Of a stretch of DNA of 64,000 bases, positions 46,165-58,331 are shown piece after piece. The position numbers and the translations under genes are program-made. The notes under the pieces were generated by a model that searched no databases, was not told the DNA's origin, and worked only from the letters and a program-made list of their open reading frames with translations. Each line of letters starts with the position of its first letter. Positions within the stretch are counted from its first letter, which is position 1. The stretch comes from Aquitalea denitrificans (GTDB taxonomy: Bacteria; Pseudomonadota; Gammaproteobacteria; Burkholderiales; Chromobacteriaceae). Location: the NCBI RefSeq assembly GCF_009856625.1, contig NZ_CP047241.1, positions 4,438,302 to 4,502,301 of the forward strand, given 5' to 3'.

Positions 46165-46828
46165 GGGCAGACTCCGGCTGGGTCAGCAACTGGGCGTGCA
46201 GGTCATGGGCAAAATGATCCAGCTGCTGCGACATCACCCGCTGGGTCCGGGTAAAGGCGTTGTAGGCCAGTACCGCGGGAATGGCGGCAGCCAGACCGGC
46301 TGCGGTGGCAATCAGCGCCTCACCGATGGGCCCGGCCACGGTGGCGATGCTCACCTGGCCAGCCGTGCCGATGTTCACCAGTGCGTGATAAATCCCCCAC
46401 ACCGTACCGAACAGGCCAATGAATGGTGCTGTCGAGCCTACCGAGGCCAGCAGGGTCATACCGTTTTCCTGGCGTGCGTTTTCCTGGGCTAGTGCCTTGC
46501 GGATGGCGCGTGTGACAAATTCGTTCAAATCGCAGGCCTTGCCCAGTGAGCGTTCGGCATGCTGCTGATGGTGGCGCAAGGCCGCCAGTCCTTCGCGGGT
46601 GATATGGGCCATGGGTGCCGTGGATGAGACCAGTGCCTGTTCGGCTGCATTCCAGTCCGGAGCATCCCACAGGGCGGTTTCGGCCTGACGGTTAGCCTGA
46701 CGCAGGCGATAAGTCTGTACCCCGCGCTGCAGGATGAACGACCAGGTCGCAACAGACATAAGAATGAGAATCATGAATGTTGTGATCAGCACAACATCCC
46801 CTTGTTGGAAGACAGTCAGTAGCTTCAT
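46151..46828 (-). CDS. exbB: Biopolymer transport protein ExbB
   Basis: The 225-residue protein has the MotA/TolQ/ExbB layout: an N-terminal membrane helix, a cytoplasmic domain, then two helices with FIGLFGTVWGIYHALVNIG and GPIGEALIATAAGLAAAIPAVLAYNAF. It forms the pentameric channel around ExbD. Its ATG overlaps the stop of tonB (four-base overlap). Confidence 0.94.
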   Translation of the reverse strand: MKLLTVFQQGDVVLITTFMILILMSVATWSFILQRGVQTYRLRQANRQAETALWDAPDWNAAEQALVSSTAPMAHITREGLAALRHHQQHAERSLGKACDLNEFVTRAIRKALAQENARQENGMTLLASVGSTAPFIGLFGTVWGIYHALVNIGTAGQVSIATVAGPIGEALIATAAGLAAAIPAVLAYNAFTRTQRVMSQQLDHFAHDLHAQLLTQPESAHGVR

Positions 46829-47523
46829 GGTTTACGCAGGTTCTTCAGGGAAAATTCGACAGGAACGATAAAGGTATAAGGAATGGACTCATCACCACGC
46901 TTGGCCGGAATGAATTTCCAGCCGCGTACTGCGGACAGTGCAGCACGGTCCAGACGGGGAAAGCCGCTGCTGTGCTCCAGCTCTACCGCCACCGGCAAAC
47001 CCTGTGCGCTGACCTGGACACGCAGACGCACGGTGCCGGTTTCTTCCATTTCAAGTGACAGCGGCGGGTAGGCCGGTTTGGGATTATTCAGATATCCGCC
47101 ACGATATAGCGGCTCATGCACTGCCGGTGCTGGTACCGGAGCGGCGGCAACCGGGGCTGCAGGTGCCGCTGCTGTCGGTGCCGTGTTATCAACGGCAGCT
47201 GCAGCAGGCTTGATTGCCGGAGCCGTCGCACGGGCAGCCGGTCTGGCGGCTGGTTTCGCTGCAGGTACGGCAGCAGGACGCGCTACTGCGGGCTTGGCCG
47301 GTGCACGCTGTTTGTTCTGACTGGGCTGTACGACCGGAGCCGCCGGTGCACTGGGTGCAGCCAGTGTCATTGTCGGCAGGCTGGCCAACTGAGGCAGGAT
47401 GACCGGTGGCGTACTGGCCAGCCAGCCTGCAATCAGCAGCAGAGCCAGCACATGCAGGCTGCAACTTCCCAGAAAAGCAGCAGAAGGCAGCGCAGCTGAA
47501 GAAGATTGGAGTCGGAGGTTCAT
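46825..47523 (-). CDS. tonB: TonB energy-transducing protein
   Basis: From ATG 47523 the 232-residue protein has one N-terminal membrane helix with a conserved His (SCSLHVLALLLIAGW), a Pro/Ala-rich periplasmic spacer (residues about 45-140) and a C-terminal TonB domain (YPPLSLEMEETGTVRLRVQVSAQGLPVAVELEHSSGFPRLDRAALSAVRGWKF). It couples the ExbBD proton channel to outer-membrane receptors. A Fur box lies 9 bases upstream. An alternative ATG at 47541 would lie inside that box. No Shine-Dalgarno is seen for either. Confidence 0.92.
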   Translation of the reverse strand: MNLRLQSSSAALPSAAFLGSCSLHVLALLLIAGWLASTPPVILPQLASLPTMTLAAPSAPAAPVVQPSQNKQRAPAKPAVARPAAVPAAKPAARPAARATAPAIKPAAAAVDNTAPTAAAPAAPVAAAPVPAPAVHEPLYRGGYLNNPKPAYPPLSLEMEETGTVRLRVQVSAQGLPVAVELEHSSGFPRLDRAALSAVRGWKFIPAKRGDESIPYTFIVPVEFSLKNLRKP

Positions 47524-47531
47524 GCCGAAAT

Positions 47532-47550
47532 GATAATGCAAACAATTATC
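47532..47550 (-). promoter_or_regulatory. Fur box upstream of tonB
   Basis: GATAATGCAAACAATTATC matches 15 of 19 positions of the consensus GATAATGATAATCATTATC. It lies just upstream of tonB ATG 47523, so bound Fur would block transcription start or the leader. Confidence 0.82.
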
Positions 47551-47696
47551 ATTAGCAATTATTAAGAAGAGGCTTTGCCCGGTATCACATCAAACCATGC
47601 GCAGGGAAGGGTCGCCTTGTAATCCCCCCGAATGCCTGCATATTGCAAACTGCACGTCTGCATGGCGCAGGCGCATTCAATAGACTGGAACAGAAC

Positions 47697-48257
47697 ATGC
47701 AGCAGTTTGACGGAACCACCATCGTCTCCGTCCGTCGCGGCGAGCGCGTGGCGCTGGGCGGCGACGGTCAGGTCACCCTGGGCAATATCGTGATCAAGTC
47801 CACGGCACGCAAGATCCGCCGGCTATACCAAGGCAAGGTGTTGGCCGGATTTGCCGGCGGTACTGCCGATGCCTTCACCCTGTTCGAACGCTTCGAGGCC
47901 AAGCTGGAAAAACACCAGGGCCATCTGGTGCGCTCCGCGGTGGAGCTGGCCAAGGACTGGCGTACCGACCGCATGCTGCGCCGACTGGAAGCCATGCTGA
48001 TCGTGGCCGACAAGGAAGCCACCCTCATCATCACCGGTAACGGCGATGTGCTGGAGCCAGAGCAGGGTATTGCCGCCATCGGTTCCGGCGGAGCCTTCGC
48101 CCAGTCAGCCGCGCGTGCACTGTTTGAAAACACCGAGCTGGATCCTGCCGTGGTGGTGAAGAAGTCACTGGAAATCGCTGGCGACATCTGTATCTACACC
48201 AACCAGAACCACCTCATCGAAACGCTGGGAGAAGAAGCCCGGCCGGCTGCCGAATAA
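47697..48257 (+). CDS. hslV: ATP-dependent protease proteolytic subunit HslV
   Basis: From ATG 47697 the 186-residue product starts MQQFDGTTIVSVRRGER. Removal of the six-residue propeptide exposes the catalytic T7, as in the family. GGDGQVTLG, KIRRLYQGKVLAGFAGGTADAFTLFERFEAKLE and IGSGGAFAQSAARAL complete the fold. It forms a dodecamer with HslU, which is encoded 67 bases downstream. An open extension to 47643 is rejected because the propeptide start is clear. Confidence 0.96.
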   Translation: MQQFDGTTIVSVRRGERVALGGDGQVTLGNIVIKSTARKIRRLYQGKVLAGFAGGTADAFTLFERFEAKLEKHQGHLVRSAVELAKDWRTDRMLRRLEAMLIVADKEATLIITGNGDVLEPEQGIAAIGSGGAFAQSAARALFENTELDPAVVVKKSLEIAGDICIYTNQNHLIETLGEEARPAAE

Positions 48258-48324
48258 GCATTGTTTTCATCCCCACCGATTCACAGGCCGCTGCAGCCCG
48301 CATGCAACGGCCGGGAGTAAAGTC

Positions 48325-49665
48325 ATGACCCAAATGACCCCGCAAGAAATCGTTCACGAACTCAACAAGCACATTATTGGTCAGGATGCCGCCAAGCGTG
48401 CCGTCGCCATTGCCCTGCGCAACCGCTGGCGCCGCCAGCAGGTGGCAGAGCCGCTGCGCAGTGAAATCACCCCCAAGAACATCCTGATGATCGGACCCAC
48501 CGGCGTGGGCAAGACCGAAATCGCCCGCCGCCTGGCGCGTCTGTCCGGTGCGCCCTTCATTAAAGTAGAAGCCACCAAGTTCACCGAGGTCGGCTATGTC
48601 GGCCGCGACGTCGACACCATCATCCGCGACCTGGTGGAAGTGGCCATCAAGGAAACCCGCGATGCCGCCATCAAGCGCAATCGTGTTCGTGCCGAAGATG
48701 CTGCCGAAGACCGTATCCTCGACGTACTGCTGCCGCCGGCACGCACCGCCCCCGGCTTCTTTGGTGAATCACCGGCTGAAGAAAGCAAGCCGGAAGACGG
48801 TCACACCCGGCAGAAATTCCGCAAGATGCTGCGCGAAGGCAAGCTGGACGACAAGGAAATCGAAATCGAAGTGGCTGCCCCGCAGTCCAAGATGGAAATC
48901 TTTGCCCCGCCCGGCATGGAAGACTTCTCCAGCCAGCTGCAAAACATGTTCCAGGGTATGAACGCCGGCAAGAAAAAGGCCAGCAAGCTGAAAGTAGCCG
49001 AAGCCTTCAAACTGCTGATTGACGAAGAAGCCGCCAAGCTGGTCAACGAAGACGAGCTCAAGGCCGAAGCCATGAAGAACGTCGAGCAGAACGGCATTGT
49101 CTTCCTCGATGAAATCGACAAGGTCACCAGCCGCTCGGAAGGGCAGGGGGCCGATGTCTCCCGCGCCGGCGTGCAGCGCGACCTGCTGCCGCTGGTGGAA
49201 GGCACCACCGTCTCCACCAAGTACGGCATGGTCAAGACCGACCACATCCTGTTTATTGCCTCCGGTGCCTTCCAGCTGTCCAAACCGTCCGATCTCATCC
49301 CGGAACTGCAAGGCCGCCTGCCCATCCGGGTAGAGCTCTCCTCGTTGTCGGTGGATGACTTCGTGCAAATCCTCACCAGCACCGACGCCTGCCTCACCCG
49401 CCAATACCAGGCACTACTGGCTACCGAAGGTGTTGAACTGGTGTTTGAGGAATCCGGCATCCGTCGCCTGGCCGAGATCGCCTGGCAGGTGAACGAAAAG
49501 ACCGAAAACATCGGCGCGCGTCGTCTGTATACCGTGATGGAAAAACTGCTGGAAGAAGTATCCTTCGACGGACGCAGCGGCAGCTGCAAGATCGACGCCC
49601 ACTATGTGGATGGCAAGCTGGACATGCTGTCCCAGCGTGAAGACCTGGCCCGTTACGTACTCTGA
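48325..49665 (+). CDS. hslU: ATP-dependent protease ATPase subunit HslU
   Basis: The 446-residue AAA+ unfoldase has MTPQEIVHELNKHIIGQDAAKRAVAIALRNRWRR at the start, Walker A GPTGVGKT (57-64), a Walker B with FLDEIDK, and the C-terminal tail ARYVL that docks into HslV. It has the inserted I domain typical of HslU. A terminator follows at 49706. Confidence 0.97.
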   Translation: MTQMTPQEIVHELNKHIIGQDAAKRAVAIALRNRWRRQQVAEPLRSEITPKNILMIGPTGVGKTEIARRLARLSGAPFIKVEATKFTEVGYVGRDVDTIIRDLVEVAIKETRDAAIKRNRVRAEDAAEDRILDVLLPPARTAPGFFGESPAEESKPEDGHTRQKFRKMLREGKLDDKEIEIEVAAPQSKMEIFAPPGMEDFSSQLQNMFQGMNAGKKKASKLKVAEAFKLLIDEEAAKLVNEDELKAEAMKNVEQNGIVFLDEIDKVTSRSEGQGADVSRAGVQRDLLPLVEGTTVSTKYGMVKTDHILFIASGAFQLSKPSDLIPELQGRLPIRVELSSLSVDDFVQILTSTDACLTRQYQALLATEGVELVFEESGIRRLAEIAWQVNEKTENIGARRLYTVMEKLLEEVSFDGRSGSCKIDAHYVDGKLDMLSQREDLARYVL

Positions 49666-49705
49666 TTCCCCGCTGACTCTCTATATAGAATCAACAAGGA
49701 AGCCC

Positions 49706-49733
49706 CAGACAGCGCCCGACAGGGCGCTGTCTG
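49706..49733 (+). terminator. Terminator of hslVU
   Basis: CAGACAGCGCCC and GGGCGCTGTCTG form a perfect 12-bp stem with a GACA loop, 40 bases after the hslU stop. The T-run is weak (CTTGTTGG). Confidence 0.8.
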
Positions 49734-50164
49734 CTTGTTGGACGTCGAGATAACCATGCTAAATGGCATAAATGTAGAATTAATTCACGATTCGCCGGGC
49801 AGATTGCTAATCTGATTGATGCTGCCTGATTGGCAATGGCCATTTTTCTGCGGAAAGTCAGCAGGATGATTAAAAAAGTTAAACAATAAAGTCTTTTAAA
49901 ATCAAAAGTATAGAATTGATCTTGTGAATTATTGCCATTTTTCAGTAAAAAGGCGTTGACGAGGGTGGGGTGTGGCGGTATAGTTCGCCTCCTCAGCAGA
50001 CAACGCAGCGACGGAAACGAAACGCAGCGACCTGCACCGCTCTTTAAAAAACAGAATAACCGATAGGTGTGAGTGCTTGGCGAAAGCCAAATACTTGCAC
50101 TGCAAGACAAGAAATACTTGTTATTTTCTTTGATCTTGCGTGCCAGAAAATTTGCTATGAGATT
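49734..50164 (+). promoter_or_regulatory. rRNA promoter and leader region
   Basis: TTGACG (49956-49961) and TATAGT (49979-49984) are spaced 17 bases, giving a near-consensus sigma-70 promoter. The discriminator after it is GC-rich (TCGCCTCC), typical of stringently controlled rRNA promoters, and 49871-49950 is A/T-rich with tracts like AAAAAAG and TTTTAAAATC that could act as an UP element. Downstream, GCTCTTTAAAAA (50039-50050) is a good boxA antitermination site. AACGCAGCGAC occurs twice (50002-50012, 50021-50031) in the leader. No other gene is seen in the stretch. Confidence 0.8.
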
Positions 50165-51702
<1,538 letters not shown>

Positions 51703-51763
51703 GAGAAGGCGATTGTCAAGTACTCACAGCCTATCGGTTATTCATGATTTAAGGGTAGTAACT

Positions 51764-51840
51764 GGGTTTGTAGCTCAGCTGGTTAGAGCACTGTGTTGAT
51801 AACGCAGGGGTCGTAGGTTCGAGTCCTACCAGACCCACCA
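51764..51840 (+). tRNA. ileT: tRNA-Ile (GAT)
   Basis: 77 bases with acceptor GGGTTTG pairing CAGACCC, D-loop TAGCTCAGCTGGTTAGAGC, anticodon GAT at 51798-51800, T-loop GGTTCGAGTCC and encoded CCA. Standard rRNA spacer tRNA. Confidence 0.97.
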
Positions 51841-51844
51841 GTTT

Positions 51845-51920
51845 GGGGGATTAGCTCAGTTGGGAGAGCACCTGCTTTGCAAGCAGGGGGTCGTCGGTTC
51901 GATCCCGTCATCCTCCACCA
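51845..51920 (+). tRNA. alaT: tRNA-Ala (TGC)
   Basis: 76 bases with acceptor GGGGGAT pairing ATCCTCC (one G-U), anticodon TGC at 51878-51880, T-loop GGTTCGATCCC and encoded CCA. Four bases after tRNA-Ile. Confidence 0.97.
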
Positions 51921-52197
51921 TTCTTACAGTGCAAACAAAAGCGCACACAGCATTTTATTGCTGCGTGAATTTCTGTTTGCGTTGTTTTTACAATGCCCGA
52001 TCTTTAACAAACTGAAGAAGCCGAATTAATTAGACGGCGAAATGAAATGCATGGAGTTAACTCTGCATGCAGGACAAATCGTCATCTTGGGAATTTGATT
52101 GTATCTAATGTCATGTCGCCATATCAAAAGGGGCGGTGTGACATGTCGCACAAACACAATTCTGTCGGATTGGTAATCTAGGTTACTGAAATGATAG
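51921..52197 (+). other. tRNA-Ala to 23S spacer
   Basis: No gene. It contains GATCTTTAACAAA near 51999-52011, a boxA-like antitermination site for the 23S part of the transcript. Other segments probably form the 23S processing stem. Confidence 0.6.
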
Positions 52198-55085
<2,888 letters not shown>

Positions 55086-55163
55086 CTATCATTTGAGTGG
55101 CTTGGGAAACCGGGCTGACGGATAGTGCATGTGCGACGCGATCAAAGATCCAAGACTAATTAA

Positions 55164-55285
55164 GGCGGGAGTAGAGAGGTGGGAGTGGGGAGTAAACCCC
55201 TGCAACTGACGAACTACCCCCGAAACGGAGAGCAGGACAAGAGCGGGCAGAGACAACTCTCTACTCCCGACTCTCTACTCCCCAC
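55164..55285 (+). repeat. Repeats in the 23S-5S spacer
   Basis: GGGAGTAGAGAG (55167-55178) has two perfect complements downstream, CTCTCTACTCCC at 55257-55268 and again at 55271-55282. The left arm can pair with either copy, giving two alternative long-range stems in the spacer transcript. This is not a normal feature of the spacer. Confidence 0.7.
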
Positions 55286-55314
55286 AAGGCTTCTTCAAGT
55301 TTGTTGACAGTTTA

Positions 55315-55432
55315 TGTCTGGTGGCCATAGCGAGGTGGTCCCACGCCTTCCCATCCCGAACAGGACCGTGAAACGCCTTAGCGCCGATGATAGTGTGGCA
55401 TTCGCCATGTGAAAGTAGGACACCGCCAGACT
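55315..55432 (+). rRNA. rrf: 5S ribosomal RNA
   Basis: About 118 bases starting TGTCTGGTGGCCATAGCG and ending CACCGCCAGACT; the ends pair (GTCTGGTGG with CCGCCAGAC). GGTCCCACGCCTTCCCATCC and CGCCGATGATAGTGTGG are conserved 5S segments. Confidence 0.95.
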
Positions 55433-55442
55433 CCCCATACAG

Positions 55443-55468
55443 AAGCCCAGCTCAATCGAGCTGGGCTT
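55443..55468 (+). terminator. rRNA operon terminator
   Basis: AAGCCCAGCTC-AATC-GAGCTGGGCTT, 11-bp stem, followed by TGTGCGTTTT. Ends the rRNA operon; the pilus operon begins 175 bases later. Confidence 0.85.
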
Positions 55469-55643
55469 TGTGCGTTTTGGTTGGTCGAGCGGTAGGCTAC
55501 CCCATGCCATCCCCCGCCACTGCTTGTCTGTTTGCCTGTAAATCAACGACCACTAATCAGCCAAAACTTATCGCTTATCAGAAAAATCTTTGCTTTTTTT
55601 GTGATCAATTACGATTGAAAAGTAAAAATTTCTGAGATTTGCC

Positions 55644-56219
55644 ATGGCCGTAATGCGCTACTTGCGCGGCTTTACCTTGATTGAGGTTGTCGTGGTGATG
55701 GCGGTGTTTGCCATTTTGCTGACAATCGCCGTGCCTTCGATGTCGCAGTTCATGACAGAAAACCGGATCAAGCAAGCTGCCACCGATATCAACATGACTT
55801 TGCTGAATGCCCGCAGCAACGCCATGCGTATGGGTGTACCCGTGGTGGTGTGTGCGTCTACCGGTGCCACCAGTGGCAGCGTCCCCAGCTGTGACGGGAG
55901 CAGCTGGAGTTCTGGCTGGGTGTCATTTATCGATTTTCAGCGTACCGGCAGCCCGACTGCATCCGGTGTGCTGGTCATGCATGGTTCTATTCCGTCATCC
56001 CTGTATGTCACGGTTACTCCCAGTGGAACGACTGGGCTGCAGTACTTGCCCGGCGGGCAGATGCAGTTGCAAGTCACAGGTTCAGGCGGTTCGGCGGCCA
56101 CCACGGCAACCAAAATCGCTATTTGTGATGTGACTGGCAAGAGTTCCACCATGGCACAGCAGGTGAACATTCTGTCCAATGGTCGCCCGCAGCAACTGAA
56201 TTTGGGGACTTGCCCATGA
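55644..56219 (+). CDS. fimT: FimT/GspH-type minor pseudopilin
   Basis: The 191-residue product has a short basic leader and a prepilin cleavage site G|FTLIEV with E at position +5, followed by the hydrophobic helix VVVMAVFAILLTIAVPSMSQFM, and a GspH/FimT-like C-terminal domain with two cysteines in CAST and CDGSS. It belongs to the tip complex of type IV pili. Starts at 55644 or 55653 (MRYLRG) are both possible. First gene of a six-gene operon; next gene overlaps it by four bases. Confidence 0.9.
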   Translation: MAVMRYLRGFTLIEVVVVMAVFAILLTIAVPSMSQFMTENRIKQAATDINMTLLNARSNAMRMGVPVVVCASTGATSGSVPSCDGSSWSSGWVSFIDFQRTGSPTASGVLVMHGSIPSSLYVTVTPSGTTGLQYLPGGQMQLQVTGSGGSAATTATKIAICDVTGKSSTMAQQVNILSNGRPQQLNLGTCP

Positions 56220-56707
56220 CACGACATGCTGCGGGGTGTGTCCGGCGTGAAGCCGGGGTGACCATGATCGAGGTGTTGGTGGTGTTGGTGATCGTGGCGA
56301 TTGGCTTGCTTGGCGTGGCTGCCTTGCAACTGAACAATCTGCGTTACTCCAGCATGAGTAGCGGGCGCCAGCAGGCGACATTGGTGGCGGAGCAGCTGGC
56401 AGACCGGATTCGTGCCAATCCCAATGCGGATTACTCTACGGCATCGGGTGGCTATAGCGGCAATTGTTACTCTGCCACCACCAATTGCCCGTCGACGACC
56501 TCGGTCAATCGGGCGGCATTTGATCTGAGCGAAATCCAGACTATTGCTGCCAGCAGTGGCCTGAGCAACCCGGCAGTGACGGTGAGCAAGGTGTCCAGTG
56601 GCTCGGTAGTGTTCGGTTATCAGGTTCTGGTCAGTTGGCAGGAGCGGGCAACCAGCACGGCTTCCCAGGTGACAACGGCCTCGATGGCGGTATTGGTGAA
56701 ACCATGA
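56216..56707 (+). CDS. pilV: Minor pilin PilV
   Basis: From ATG 56216, overlapping the fimT stop as ATGA, the 163-residue product has the leader ending REAG and prepilin signal G|VTMIEVLVVLVIVAIGLLGVAALQL with E at +5. Type IV pilus minor pilin that primes assembly together with FimT, PilW and PilX. An ATG at 56210 is also in frame. Confidence 0.92.
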   Translation: MTRHAAGCVRREAGVTMIEVLVVLVIVAIGLLGVAALQLNNLRYSSMSSGRQQATLVAEQLADRIRANPNADYSTASGGYSGNCYSATTNCPSTTSVNRAAFDLSEIQTIAASSGLSNPAVTVSKVSSGSVVFGYQVLVSWQERATSTASQVTTASMAVLVKP

Positions 56708-57768
56708 TCAAGTATCCCGCACCTGCAGCAAGACATGCTGACCGCTTCCAGGCCGGCTTTACCATGCTGGAGCTGATGGTATCGGTCACCATCTCCTTTT
56801 TCATTTTGCTGGCCGTCAGCAATATCTTCATTGCCAATCAGCAGACGCTGACAGCGCAGTCGGGCAATGCGCTGATGACGGATAACGGCCGTATCGGCCT
56901 GGCGGTGATTGGCCGCTTGCTGAAGCAGTCCGGCTATTGCGATGAAGCCTCCTACAGTTCGACCAATGCCAGTGGCAACTGGGTGATTCCCTGCAATCAC
57001 ATCAACAATTCGGCTGCATCCGGTAGTACCGGCTCGGATGCCTACTCGCAGATCAGCGTGGCGGCATCCGCTGGGGTGGCCATTGCCAGTGGTTCCACCA
57101 GCTTTACCCTGAGCAATGGCAGCAGCGCCAGTCTGAGTGCCATGGGGCAGAATAGCGATACCCTGACCATCAGCTATATCACCGGGCCGCAGTCCACCTC
57201 CTATACCGGTATGCCAGACTGCCTGGGCAATCCGTCGCCGGCGGCCAGCAATGTGATTGTGACCAATACCTTCAAGATCAAGGTGCAGGGAGTGGGCACC
57301 GGCAGCAATCCGCAGGTAATCCGCCCACAGCTGTGGTGCGATGTCACCTGGAGTGATATCAACGGTAATGCGCTGTCCAGTTCGCTGACCAGCAACCTGG
57401 TTTCTTCCGGTGTGGTGGCAGAAAACATCGAGCGTATCGGTGTGCTGCTGGGTGTGGACAGCGCCAGCGACGGCATGGCGGATTATTACACCCCGCCAAG
57501 TTCCTCCATCAGCATGAACAAGGTGTATTCAGTGCGCGTGGTGCTGCTGGCACGACAGGACCCGGTGTACAACCAGATGCGGGCCGAAGCGTTCAGTGGC
57601 ACTACCTTCAATATGTTCGGTGCCAATTACGGGGCAACCGTGGGCTCGACCGATAACTCCTGGGTGAGGCCGCTGGCGTCTGGCACGGTGGCATGCAGTG
57701 TCAGCAATCCTTGCTGGGCACGCCGGCTGTATGACTCCACCTTTGTTTTGCGCAACAGGATGCCATGA
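56704..57768 (+). CDS. pilW: Minor pilin PilW
   Basis: From ATG 56704, overlapping the pilV stop as ATGA, the 354-residue product has leader ending FQAG and processed start FTMLELMVSVTISFFILLAVSNIF (E at +5). Length of PilW family members is typical. Four-base overlap with pilX follows. Confidence 0.92.
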   Translation: MIKYPAPAARHADRFQAGFTMLELMVSVTISFFILLAVSNIFIANQQTLTAQSGNALMTDNGRIGLAVIGRLLKQSGYCDEASYSSTNASGNWVIPCNHINNSAASGSTGSDAYSQISVAASAGVAIASGSTSFTLSNGSSASLSAMGQNSDTLTISYITGPQSTSYTGMPDCLGNPSPAASNVIVTNTFKIKVQGVGTGSNPQVIRPQLWCDVTWSDINGNALSSSLTSNLVSSGVVAENIERIGVLLGVDSASDGMADYYTPPSSSISMNKVYSVRVVLLARQDPVYNQMRAEAFSGTTFNMFGANYGATVGSTDNSWVRPLASGTVACSVSNPCWARRLYDSTFVLRNRMP

Positions 57769-58319
57769 TGCGCCATCTGCTCACCTATCCAAGACAACGG
57801 GGCGCGGCGCTAGTGATTGCGCTGGTACTGCTGGTGGCCATGATGCTGATTGGCCTGACGGCATTCTATTCGTCGAAGCAGGAAGAACGTCTGGCGCGTG
57901 CAGGGCGGGACGGGTTGGTTGCCCGCGAGGCTGCCGAGGCGGCCTTGCGTTATGCCGAAGGGCAGATTGCCAGCGGCGTGATCACCAGTAATCTCGGCTT
58001 TAACAGTTGCCCCAATAGCGCATCGACCGGCCTGTGCTCCAACTACGCCAGCGGCCCCATGAGCGTGCTGCTGGCATCGGCGGCGATTGCCACTTCACCT
58101 ACTACCGTGGCAACCGTACCGGCGACGGCGTGGAATGGCGGCAGTCTGGGCAGTTACAGCCTGCAGGCCCCGCGTTATGCCATCGAAGCTATTCCGGATC
58201 AGGCTGCGGGCAGTGACGCGAGTACGGAAAGCTATATCTACCGGATTACCGGCTGGGGCTTCGGTTTCAACAGCAATATCGTGACGGTAACTGAGTCCAT
58301 TTATCGTCCGGCGCAGTAA
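57765..58319 (+). CDS. pilX: Minor pilin PilX
   Basis: The 184-residue protein begins with ATG 57765, overlapping the pilW stop, and has leader RQRG|AALVIALVLLVAMMLIGLTAFYSSKQEERLARAGRD. PilX lacks the +5 glutamate, as is usual in the family. Residues after the helix are coiled. Confidence 0.92.
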   Translation: MMRHLLTYPRQRGAALVIALVLLVAMMLIGLTAFYSSKQEERLARAGRDGLVAREAAEAALRYAEGQIASGVITSNLGFNSCPNSASTGLCSNYASGPMSVLLASAAIATSPTTVATVPATAWNGGSLGSYSLQAPRYAIEAIPDQAAGSDASTESYIYRITGWGFGFNSNIVTVTESIYRPAQ

Positions 58320-58331
58320 GTGGAGAGCGCA

